DNA from: Holophagaceae bacterium UBA1801
Lineage (GTDB): Bacteria > Acidobacteriota > Holophagae > Holophagales > Holophagaceae
Reading direction: 5' to 3'
DNA: 14,228 nt
Assembly: GCA_002319925.1 (NCBI GenBank)
Contig: DCFP01000001.1
Span: 4,801-19,028 of the forward strand
Every line of letters begins with the position of its first letter. Within the stretch, counting starts at the first letter, position 1. Below are positions 7,137 to 13,661 of the stretch, one piece after another. Below the pieces are notes generated by a model. That model did not search any database, was not told the DNA's origin, and saw only the letters and a list, made by a program, of their open reading frames with translations. Position numbers and translations under genes: made by a program.

Positions 7137-7424
7137 ATGAGTTTGTTGCAGCGCATCAGCGACTTCTTCAAACCGGTACCATCCACCGAGGCTTTCATCG
7201 ATGCCGTGAGTCGCAGCAAAGTGCATCGCATGTCAGTCCGCGCTTGTCTGAAGCTTTCGATAAGGCAAACCCGGGCTGATCGGGAACCACCCAGCAATCC
7301 ATCCTTGATTCAAACTGCGCTTGCTGAATCCTCAGACAGCCCGCCATTGAGCGCGACCGAAACTCCGATCGACTGGAACAAATTGCCTCTCAACGACGCC
7401 ATTATTCCGATCTGTTTCTCTTGA
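7137..7424 (+). CDS. Small protein of unknown function
   Basis: A 95-residue ORF starting MSLLQRISDFFKPVPSTEAF. GGAGAG lies about 8 bases upstream of the ATG, a usable Shine-Dalgarno. I do not recognise a family. The N-terminal half (residues ~1-45) is amphipathic and basic (VSRSKVHRMSVRACLKLSIRQT). The second half is rich in Ser, Pro and Thr (about 50-77) and ends in a short hydrophobic stretch (LNDAIIPICFS). There is no signal peptide or clear membrane helix. Support for a real gene is the ribosome site, the shared strand with its neighbours and mostly G/C third positions in the first half. It could also be a remnant of a longer gene. Confidence 0.45.
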   Translation: MSLLQRISDFFKPVPSTEAFIDAVSRSKVHRMSVRACLKLSIRQTRADREPPSNPSLIQTALAESSDSPPLSATETPIDWNKLPLNDAIIPICFS

Positions 7425-7491
7425 TCGGCCGGTTTGTATATTCAACCTGTTCCCTTCATTGAAGCCGCGAGCCGACACACTTAAAGCCTGG

Positions 7492-7503
7492 ATGAGCCAG
7501 CGG
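7492..7503 (+). repeat. 12-bp direct repeat, copy 2
   Basis: The second copy of ATGAGCCAGCGG lies 24 bases before the chosen start of the serine hydrolase gene. See the copy at 7097-7108. Confidence 0.45.
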
Positions 7504-7527
7504 AAAATCAAGAAAAAGGAGATCCCC

Positions 7528-8682
7528 ATGTTTGCTCGATCCCGCCTCCTGGGAGTGCTGCTCCTCGCGGCCACACTGGCTCCTGCTCAGCAAGCGACCA
7601 TGGATCCGGCCATTGAAGCGCGGATCAAGCAGGTAGAAGACGGAGAGTTCACAAGTGATGGGCAGGCGCTTTCCAAGCGAATGGAAAGGTACAAGGTTCC
7701 CGGTGTGAGCATCGCCGTCATCAACGGCGGCAAGATCGAATGGGCGCGAGGGTACGGATTGAGGGATTCTGCGGAAAAAAGGGGGGTCGACCCCTCCACA
7801 TTGTTCCAGGCATCCTCTATCAGCAAGTCACTGTCTGCCGTGGGCGTGATGCACCTGGTTCAGAACGGGACTCTTCGTTTGGATGAGGACGTGAACCAAA
7901 CCTTGAGTTCCTGGAAGGTCCCAGAAAATCCTTTCACCGCTGAACAGAAGGTCACGCTCCGTCGCTTGCTGAGCCACACCGCGGGCACCACCGTCCATGG
8001 ATTCGGGGGATATGCCGAGGGCGAACCGATTCCAACGTTGATTCAAATTCTCCAGGGAAGCAAGCCGGCCAATTCGAAGGCCGTTGTGGTGACCATCACG
8101 CCGGGAACCAGCTTCGGCTATTCAGGGGGCGGCTATGAGATCACGCAGCAGTTGATCGCGGATGTCACTCACGCTCCGTTTCCTGAGTTCATGCGAAAGA
8201 ATGTGTTGGAACCCATCGGAATGAAGGACAGTTCTTACGATCAACCCTTGAATCCTGCCCTCGCAGAAAGGGCTGCTGCTGGCCATTCTGAGCATGGAAA
8301 ACCACTGAAAGGGAAATGGCACACCTACCCTGAAATGGCCGCGGCCGGACTGTGGACAACCCCTTCGGATCTCTGCCGATTCATCTTGGAATTCCAGCAA
8401 GCCGCGCATGGGAAATCAGAGCTCGTGATCACCTCGGAGAGTGCCAAGCAAATGCTCACGCGGCAGAAAGACAACTATGGGTTGGGTCTCGGACTCAATG
8501 GATACGGCCCGACGATCTGGTTTGCACATGAAGGCGCGAACGAGGGTTTTCGCGCCGTGTTCATCGGTTTCCTCGAAACGGGCCAGGGTGCAGCGATCAT
8601 GACCAATGGCGAGAACGGGGACTATGTTTACGGACAGATCTTGAAAAGCCTGGCCCACATCTATCACTGGCCCTGGCCTTGA
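7528..8682 (+). CDS. Exported beta-lactamase-fold serine hydrolase (class C/PBP-like)
   Basis: A 384-residue protein of the Beta-lactamase (PF00144) family, which includes class C beta-lactamases, D-Ala carboxypeptidases and esterases. The ATG at 7528 is chosen because AAGGAG (7516-7521) lies 6 bases upstream and a signal peptide follows directly (MFARSRLLGVLLLAATLAPA, cleavage near residue 20). An in-frame ATG at 7459 would place 23 extra residues before it. Catalytic motifs: S-x-x-K as SISK with nucleophile Ser97 and Lys100; the tyrosine motif as YSG (Tyr198, against the usual Y-x-N); and HEG (334-336) in place of KTG, common in the esterase/peptidase branch. LLSHTAG (147-153) is a typical family signature. 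It is expected in the periplasm or cell envelope. The motif variants make a peptidase or esterase at least as likely as an antibiotic-degrading enzyme. Confidence 0.87.
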   Translation: MFARSRLLGVLLLAATLAPAQQATMDPAIEARIKQVEDGEFTSDGQALSKRMERYKVPGVSIAVINGGKIEWARGYGLRDSAEKRGVDPSTLFQASSISKSLSAVGVMHLVQNGTLRLDEDVNQTLSSWKVPENPFTAEQKVTLRRLLSHTAGTTVHGFGGYAEGEPIPTLIQILQGSKPANSKAVVVTITPGTSFGYSGGGYEITQQLIADVTHAPFPEFMRKNVLEPIGMKDSSYDQPLNPALAERAAAGHSEHGKPLKGKWHTYPEMAAAGLWTTPSDLCRFILEFQQAAHGKSELVITSESAKQMLTRQKDNYGLGLGLNGYGPTIWFAHEGANEGFRAVFIGFLETGQGAAIMTNGENGDYVYGQILKSLAHIYHWPWP

Positions 8683-8701
8683 TGAACGCGGATTCACCCA
8701 G

Positions 8702-8725
8702 CGATGCTCGCTAATAGCTTCATCG
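8702..8725. repeat. Interrupted palindrome before the SUMF1 gene
   Basis: CGATG (8702-8706) pairs with CATCG (8721-8725). Inside is GCTA-A-TAGC (8710-8718), also a palindrome. It ends 13 bases before the next ATG. The one-base centre makes an RNA hairpin unlikely, so an operator-like DNA site is the better reading. Weak evidence. Confidence 0.3.
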
Positions 8726-8738
8726 AAAGGGCAAAATC

Positions 8739-9527
8739 ATGCAGGTAAAAACTCAGTTCCTTTCTCTTCTGATCGGCACCACGGCATTCGCTCAAACCGC
8801 GCCACTCAGTACCAATCGCACGCCAGGTCAAGCCTGGACCGACCCCGCCACGGGCATCGAACTGCGTTGGATTCCGGCGGGTAGCTTCACCATGGGTTCA
8901 CCCTCCGATGAACCCGGGCGATTCGACAACGAAGATCCTCAGCATGCTGTGAGGATCAGCCGAGGGTTTTGGATGGGCGCGTTTGAAGTAACCCAAGGGC
9001 AATACGAAACCGTCATGGGCGCCAATCCTTCGCATTCCCGCCAAGCAGGAACCCGAGCACCGGTGGATACGGCTTCCTGGGACGACGCACACGCGTTCCT
9101 TTATCAACTCAATGCCAAAGGCGAATCCGTGGTGTATAGCCTGCCCACGGAAGCCCAGTGGGAATACGCCTGCCGGGCGGGAACCACTAGCACCTGGTAC
9201 GCCGACTTGAACACCATCGCCTGGTACAGCTTCAATAGCAACGGCACCACCCATCCCGTGGGCCAGAAGCAGGCGAATGCTTGGGGTCTCTACGATATGC
9301 TGGGAAACGTTTGGGAATGGTGCCAGGACTGGTACGGGGACTACCCTTCCGGTTCCAGCACGGATCCTTCTGGACCCACAAGCGGCACGAGCCGTGTATT
9401 GCGAGGCGGTTCCTGGCTTCTCCCTGCCTGGTGCAGCCGGGCGGCATGCCGCCGCGGAGGCGTCCCCTCAGTGCGAGTGGATCACTATGGCTTCCGGGTG
9501 GTGGCTATTCCCCGGGTTTCCCAGTAG
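8739..9527 (+). CDS. Exported SUMF1/FGE-sulfatase-domain protein
   Basis: A 262-residue protein. Residues 1-18 are a signal peptide (QFLSLLIGTTAFA, cleavage before QT), so it is exported. The remainder is one SUMF1 (FGE-sulfatase, PF03781) domain: WIPAGSFTMGSPSDEPGRF (44-62), GFWMGAFEVTQGQYETVMG (76-94), the hallmark LPTEAQWEYACRAGT (135-149), GLYDMLGNVWEWCQDWYG (183-200), RVLRGGSW (219-226) and the closing GFRVV (251-255). Formylglycine-generating enzymes of this fold use two cysteines near the C-terminus. Here Cys232 and Cys237 have the same spacing but sit out of register with the usual R-C-A-A-R context, so FGE activity is doubtful. Many bacterial SUMF1 proteins have other or unknown roles. 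The start has a modest GAAAGGG upstream. It follows the serine hydrolase by 56 bases on the same strand. Confidence 0.88.
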   Translation: MQVKTQFLSLLIGTTAFAQTAPLSTNRTPGQAWTDPATGIELRWIPAGSFTMGSPSDEPGRFDNEDPQHAVRISRGFWMGAFEVTQGQYETVMGANPSHSRQAGTRAPVDTASWDDAHAFLYQLNAKGESVVYSLPTEAQWEYACRAGTTSTWYADLNTIAWYSFNSNGTTHPVGQKQANAWGLYDMLGNVWEWCQDWYGDYPSGSSTDPSGPTSGTSRVLRGGSWLLPAWCSRAACRRGGVPSVRVDHYGFRVVAIPRVSQ

Positions 9528-9555
9528 GAATTGAGAAGCTGCCCACGGCATCGCC

Positions 9556-10569
9556 CTACATCATCATCTTGTGCGGCAGGCTCTCGATGCGGGCGGCGGG
9601 TGTGATGATCTGGTAGTTGAGCTTGCGCTGGAGTTCGCGGATGGTGTTGGCGCCGGCGTAGGTCATGCCGGAACGCAGGCCCCCCACGATATCGGCCACG
9701 ATCTGTTCTTCGTCCTCGCGGTAGGGCACCTTGGTGGAAACGCCCTCGGCGGTCTTCCAGTCCGTGAGCCCGCCCATGTAGTCCTCGGCCACTTCGCGGC
9801 TGGCCATGCCGCGGTAGACCTTGTGGGTGGCCTTGCCGTTCTCGTCGAAGATGGGCTCGCCCGGCGTGGGCCGCGTGCCCGCGAGCATGCCCCCGATCAT
9901 CACAAAGTCGGCGCCGAAGGCCAGGGCCTTCACAATATCGCCAGGGGTGCGGATGCCACCGTCGGCCACGATGGAACGGTCCGCTCGAGCGCACTCGGCG
10001 ATGGCCGTGAGCTGCGGCACGCCGAAGCCGGTCTTGATGCGGGTCGTGCACACACTGCCGGGACCGATGCCCACCTTCACGATGTCCGCCTTCACGGAGG
10101 CCAGGTAGTCGGCGCCCGCGTAGGTGGCCACGTTGCCGGCCATGATGCACTCGTTGGGCAACATCAGGCGCATGCGCTTGATCATCTTGCCCACGTACTT
10201 AGCGTGACCATGGGCCACATCCACGCAGAAGTACTGGGCGCCCGCGTCCCGCAGAGCTTCGACGCGCTCCATCTCCTTCTCGGAGGTGCCCACGGAGACG
10301 AAGACCTTCGTGGTGCAGCGCTTGAACATCGCCAGGTTCTCTTCGACGGTCCCGAAGCGGTGCAGCGTGCCGATGCCGCCCTTCCCGCCGATGAAGTTGG
10401 CCATGGCATCGCCGGTGATGGTGTCCATGTTGGCGGTCATGACGGGCAGATCCAGGGTCAGCTTGCCGGTCTTGTCGGTCATGGAGATATCCACGATCCG
10501 CCGGGATTCGTGGTGGTTGTAAGCAGGAATCAGGAGGACATCGTCGAAGGTGATGGCGGTTTCAGACAT
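9556..10569 (-). CDS. guaC: GMP reductase
   Basis: A 337-residue TIM-barrel enzyme of the IMPDH/GMPR family without CBS domains. It starts TFDDVLLIPAY, the family signature. MTANMDTITG (44-53) and GKGGIGTLHRF (62-72) follow. The catalytic loop is GIGPGSVCTTR (168-178 region) with Cys174 and the adjacent threonines. The flap region reads YRGMASREVAEDY then GGLTDWKTAEG with Glu275. This matches GMP reductase rather than IMP dehydrogenase, which has an Arg-Tyr flap (S-x-x-x-R-Y-F-Q). The reaction is NADPH-dependent reductive deamination of GMP to IMP and ammonia in the cytoplasm, linking guanine to adenine nucleotides. The start ATG has AAGGGA a few bases upstream. The gene converges on the SUMF1 gene, with 28 bases between stops and no visible terminator. 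A CBS-less IMP dehydrogenase is the main alternative. Confidence 0.85.
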   Translation of the reverse strand: MSETAITFDDVLLIPAYNHHESRRIVDISMTDKTGKLTLDLPVMTANMDTITGDAMANFIGGKGGIGTLHRFGTVEENLAMFKRCTTKVFVSVGTSEKEMERVEALRDAGAQYFCVDVAHGHAKYVGKMIKRMRLMLPNECIMAGNVATYAGADYLASVKADIVKVGIGPGSVCTTRIKTGFGVPQLTAIAECARADRSIVADGGIRTPGDIVKALAFGADFVMIGGMLAGTRPTPGEPIFDENGKATHKVYRGMASREVAEDYMGGLTDWKTAEGVSTKVPYREDEEQIVADIVGGLRSGMTYAGANTIRELQRKLNYQIITPAARIESLPHKMMM

Positions 10570-10612
10570 GGGAATCCCTTGGATGAATTCGTGGGGGTTC
10601 AGGCTGTGCGAA

Positions 10613-10633
10613 GGTCACAGGACCATCGTGACC
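10613..10633 (-). promoter_or_regulatory. Small hairpin in the guaC leader
   Basis: GGTCAC (10613-10618) and GTGACC (10628-10633) form a 6-bp stem with a 9-base loop, about 45 bases upstream of the guaC ATG. A minus-strand TTGACA lies further upstream (10685-10690), but no -10 box sits at a proper distance. It does not resemble a purine riboswitch. It may be an operator or chance. Confidence 0.3.
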
Positions 10634-10775
10634 CCAGTTCCGGGCACAAGTCATGAAGTTTACCGCGAAGTGAAAAATTTGGATTGTCAAATTCCGGCAC
10701 TCACTGGCGGAGTCGGCGGCGTGCACCGATTCTTCGTGCAATTCGCCTCCGTTCATGTGATTCGTGAAGGATTGA

Positions 10776-12398
10776 GTGTCCCGGATCATGCCCCGCCTTG
10801 TCTTCATCACGCCTCCCTTGATCAAGCCCTCCGAGCCCGGCCTCTCGGCGGCCGCCGCGGCGCAGTGGTTCCGCCAGCGGGGCGTGGACGCATCCGCATT
10901 GGATGCCAGCATCGGCTGGTACCGGCACACTTTGGCCCTGCCCAACCTTGAAGCATTGTTCGAGCAGGCGGAACAGGACTGCTACTCAGACAGCTCCTTG
11001 AATACCTTCCGACAGACCCTCCGGCATGCTGCTTCGCCTGTCCATCCATTGCGCCGCGCCGAGACCTACGCGGATCGGCGACGATACAGCTCCGCGGCCA
11101 ACCACCTGGTCAACACCCTGCGCTTGGCCTCCATTCCCACGCCAGGTTTCCATCTCCGCGTGGCGGATCTGGAGATCGAGCACCGGCGCCCCCATTGTTC
11201 GGCGGATCTCGAAGCCGTGGCCCAAACGCCAGGGCCCTTTGATCGCTATTTCGTGGATGAACTGATACCTCATCTTGAAGAGCGCGGCACCACCCACCTG
11301 GCAATCTCGCTGACCTTTCTGAACCAGGCCTTCGCGGCCTTCCGGCTGGCCTATCTCCTGCGGGAACGCATGCCGTCCGTACACCGATGGCTGGGCGGAC
11401 CACTAATTGACTGTTGGTCAGCAATGGAGGCAGATCTGCACCAGCCGGCCTTCGGCTTGTTCCACCGGGTCTTCCCGACGGTTTCCGAACAGGCGATGAA
11501 TGCGCTGGTCGAGGAATTGGACGGTGAACCCACTGCCCATCGAAACGTGCTGACCCCGGATCTGGATGGCGCCCCCTGGGATGACTACTTCGTGCCGATG
11601 CCCACGGTGCCCGCGGCCCTGGGCCGAGGCTGCTACTGGCGCCGCTGCACCTTCTGTCCCGACTACTTGCACCCGTCCTACCGCCCCGGCCACCGGCACG
11701 CGCTTGCGCAATGGCTGGTGGGTGTGGCCAAGCGGTTCCCCAAGGGCGCCATGCTGCATCTCACGGATTCAGCCTTGCCGCCCACCTGGCTGGAAACCGT
11801 CGCCGACACGATTCGAGAGAAGAAGCTACCCCTGCGGTGGCATGGCTTCGTGCGCATGGAGCCTCGTTTCGCGGATCCAGCCTTCATGCATCACCTCGCC
11901 GAGGGTGGCTGCGCCATGCTCCAGTGGGGACTGGAAACGGCATCGCCCCGGCTCCTGGAAATGATGGACAAGGGCGTCACCGCCGAGCAGGCGCGGGCCG
12001 TGCTCCGGGCCAGCACCGCCGCGGGAATCCGGAACCACGCCTACCTGTTGTTCGGTTTGCCCACGGAAACGGATTTCGACCGGGATGCCACGCTGGCCTT
12101 CGTCCAGGAGGAAGCCGAGACGCTCCACGCCTTGAACACATCCCTCCTGAATCTGCCCAAACGCAGCCCCATGCACGCGAACCCCGAGCGCTACGGCATC
12201 ACCGCCCTCAGCCCTTTCGGCAACGAGACGGACCTCTCGCTCTACGACGATTTCCGCTGCGGACACTCCCATCCGAGACTCGAAGCGCGCCACTGGCTGG
12301 GGGGACGCTTCTTCAAGGATTCGCTCGTGAAGGGCATTCTCGGGAACCTGAACGATCCCTTCAAGGAGAACCATTCCTGCTTCCTGCCAAAACGTTGA
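10776..12398 (+). CDS. Radical SAM protein with B12-binding-like N-terminus
   Basis: A 540-residue protein with the layout of B12-dependent radical SAM enzymes. The N-terminal part opens RLVFITPPL (7-15), and HLAISLTFLNQAFAAFRLA to WLGGPL (174-210) resembles a cobalamin-binding Rossmann domain. The D-x-H-x-x-G motif is not visible, so cobalamin may not bind. The radical SAM core starts at GRGCYWRRCTFC. Its 4Fe-4S ligands Cys286, Cys291 and Cys294 form C-x4-C-x2-C instead of the usual C-x3-C-x2-C. AMLQWGLETASPRLLEMMDKG (380-400) and NHAYLLFGLPTETD (420-433) are standard core strands. The reaction and substrate are unknown. GTG at 10776 is preferred, with GAAGG 5 bases upstream; ATG at 10788 is possible. 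It stands alone, divergent from guaC and convergent with the deaminase. Confidence 0.8.
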   Translation: MSRIMPRLVFITPPLIKPSEPGLSAAAAAQWFRQRGVDASALDASIGWYRHTLALPNLEALFEQAEQDCYSDSSLNTFRQTLRHAASPVHPLRRAETYADRRRYSSAANHLVNTLRLASIPTPGFHLRVADLEIEHRRPHCSADLEAVAQTPGPFDRYFVDELIPHLEERGTTHLAISLTFLNQAFAAFRLAYLLRERMPSVHRWLGGPLIDCWSAMEADLHQPAFGLFHRVFPTVSEQAMNALVEELDGEPTAHRNVLTPDLDGAPWDDYFVPMPTVPAALGRGCYWRRCTFCPDYLHPSYRPGHRHALAQWLVGVAKRFPKGAMLHLTDSALPPTWLETVADTIREKKLPLRWHGFVRMEPRFADPAFMHHLAEGGCAMLQWGLETASPRLLEMMDKGVTAEQARAVLRASTAAGIRNHAYLLFGLPTETDFDRDATLAFVQEEAETLHALNTSLLNLPKRSPMHANPERYGITALSPFGNETDLSLYDDFRCGHSHPRLEARHWLGGRFFKDSLVKGILGNLNDPFKENHSCFLPKR

Positions 12399-12408
12399 GG
12401 AAGGATGA

Positions 12409-12487
12409 AACCACGAATCGCACGAATCAGGGCGAATTCCACGAATCAATACGTGTGAATTTGTTTTGATTCGTGCGATTCGTGGTT
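12409..12487. repeat. Long inverted-repeat element between convergent genes
   Basis: Two perfectly complementary 21-base arms (12409-12429 and 12467-12487) flank a 37-base centre that contains a shorter imperfect inverted repeat (AATTCCACG against CGTGTGAATT). The unit CACGAATC recurs within it. The element starts 10 bases after the radical SAM stop and ends 5 bases before the deaminase stop, so it could act as a two-way terminator. No long T-run follows either arm. Repeats built on this unit look like dispersed intergenic elements. Confidence 0.75.
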
Positions 12488-12492
12488 CCCGC

Positions 12493-13503
12493 CTAGGCCG
12501 ACTTCGCCACAGCCTCCAACTTCGCCAGCCACGGCGCACGTTCCGCATCCGTGACGAAACTTCCCAGCAGGCTGTTGCGGGCGATGGTGACGAGTTCGTT
12601 CTTCGAAAGCTTCAGCGCCTTGGCGGTTTCCAGGTAGTTCTGGCCGATGTAGCCGCCGAAGTACGCGGGATCATCGGAGTTGATGGTCACCCGCAGGCCC
12701 GCACCCAGCATGCGTTTCAGGCTGTGCGTGGACAGATCCGGAAACACGCGCAGCTTGAGGTTCGACAAAGGACAGACAGTGAAAGGGATCTTCTCCTTGG
12801 CAAGGCGTTCCACGAGGGCGGGATCATCAGTGACCCGCACGCCGTGGTCGATGCGTTCCACGTGCAGGAGGTCCACGGCATCCCGGATGTAGTCCGCCGG
12901 ACCTTCCTCGCCTGCGTGGGCAACGAGGTGCAGGCCCAGCTCCCGGCACTTGGCGAACACGCGCTGGAACTTCGCGGGGGGATGGCCTTTCTCTGAGGAA
13001 TCCAGGCCCACGCCGTGGATGCGCGACAGGTGCGGCACCGCTTGTTCCAGCGTGCGGAAAGCATCTTCTTCCGGCAAGTGACGCAGGAAGCAGAGGATCA
13101 GGCGAGAGCTGATGCCCAGCTGGGACTGGGCTTCCTGGCAGGCCCGCTCGAGGCCATCAAGCACGGTCTCGAAGGCGAGGCCGCGTGCCGTGTGCGTCTG
13201 GGGATCGAAGAAGATCTCCGTGTGGACCACCCCATCCACCTTGGCCCGATAGAAATACGCCATGGCGAGGTCATGGAAATCCCGCTCGTGGATGAGCGCC
13301 GCAGCTCCTGCGTAGTAGATGTCCAGGAAGGACTGCAGGTCCGTGAAGGCGTAGGCAGCGCGCGTCTCCTCGACATTCGCATAGGGCAGCTTCACCCCGT
13401 TCCGCTGCGCCATCTCGAACATGAGCTCAGGTTCCAGGGAACCCTCGATGTGCAGATGGAGCTCTGCTTTCGGCAGCGCGCGGATGAATTCGTGGAGTTC
13501 CAT
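12493..13503 (-). CDS. add: Adenine deaminase, AAH1 type (often annotated adenosine deaminase)
   Basis: A 336-residue amidohydrolase. Zinc and catalytic residues are all present: His16 and His18 (AELHLHIEGSLEPE), His196 and Glu199 (VAHAGEEGP), His220 (RIDHG), and Asp277/Asp278 (NSDDPAYFGGY). From memory of yeast Aah1 and related bacterial enzymes, the segments FFDPQTHTARG, LDSSEKGHPPAKF and SDDPAYFGGYI match the adenine deaminase branch rather than true adenosine deaminases. The expected reaction is adenine to hypoxanthine and ammonia in the cytoplasm. ATG at 13503 fits the family N-terminus; in-frame ATGs at 13518 and 13557 would add residues that the family lacks. No good Shine-Dalgarno is visible. 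GMP reductase nearby and the upstream BMP protein support a purine salvage context. The remaining doubt is adenine against adenosine. Confidence 0.88.
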   Translation of the reverse strand: MELHEFIRALPKAELHLHIEGSLEPELMFEMAQRNGVKLPYANVEETRAAYAFTDLQSFLDIYYAGAAALIHERDFHDLAMAYFYRAKVDGVVHTEIFFDPQTHTARGLAFETVLDGLERACQEAQSQLGISSRLILCFLRHLPEEDAFRTLEQAVPHLSRIHGVGLDSSEKGHPPAKFQRVFAKCRELGLHLVAHAGEEGPADYIRDAVDLLHVERIDHGVRVTDDPALVERLAKEKIPFTVCPLSNLKLRVFPDLSTHSLKRMLGAGLRVTINSDDPAYFGGYIGQNYLETAKALKLSKNELVTIARNSLLGSFVTDAERAPWLAKLEAVAKSA

Positions 13504-13534
13504 GGGAAGTCTCGTCATTAAAATGGCAATACAG

Positions 13535-13640
13535 CACCGCAGAGGGCGCAGAGACAAAAGTGCAAGAGCGCAGAGGAAAAGAGATCAGGTTTTATTTCTG
13601 TTCTCCGCGCTCTCCCTTCTCCTTTGCGCTCTCTGTGGTG
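13535..13640. repeat. Nested inverted-repeat element downstream of the BMP gene
   Basis: Outer arms 13535-13553 and 13622-13640 pair over 19 bases: 16 Watson-Crick pairs plus three that are G-T on the plus strand. A second perfect 7-bp stem lies inside (AGAGCGC at 13565-13571 with GCGCTCT at 13607-13613). The unit GCGCAGAG occurs twice on the left and its complement recurs on the right. It begins 21 bases after the BMP stop in the direction of that gene and lies upstream of the deaminase. It may be a dispersed repeat that attenuates or stops readthrough. Confidence 0.7.
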
Positions 13641-13661
13641 AATCTTTTCCGTTGGGCTTCG

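Noticed and set aside
6041..9527. Possible integron cassette array: co-oriented accessory genes with a palindrome carrying GCTTAAC (an R-Y-Y-Y-A-A-C match) at 7045-7051.
   Set aside because: The partner side reads GTTCGAG, not G-T-T-R-R-R-Y. There is no second pair of inner boxes, no similar site between the other genes and no integrase.
9571..10656. Plus-strand frame of 361 codons.
   Set aside because: Antisense to the GMP reductase gene, with no family features; His/Gly/Val-rich composition typical of a shadow frame.
10570..10775. Considered a purine riboswitch in the guaC leader.
   Set aside because: I see no three-stem purine aptamer core; only one 6-bp hairpin and an isolated TTGACA without a well-placed -10 box.
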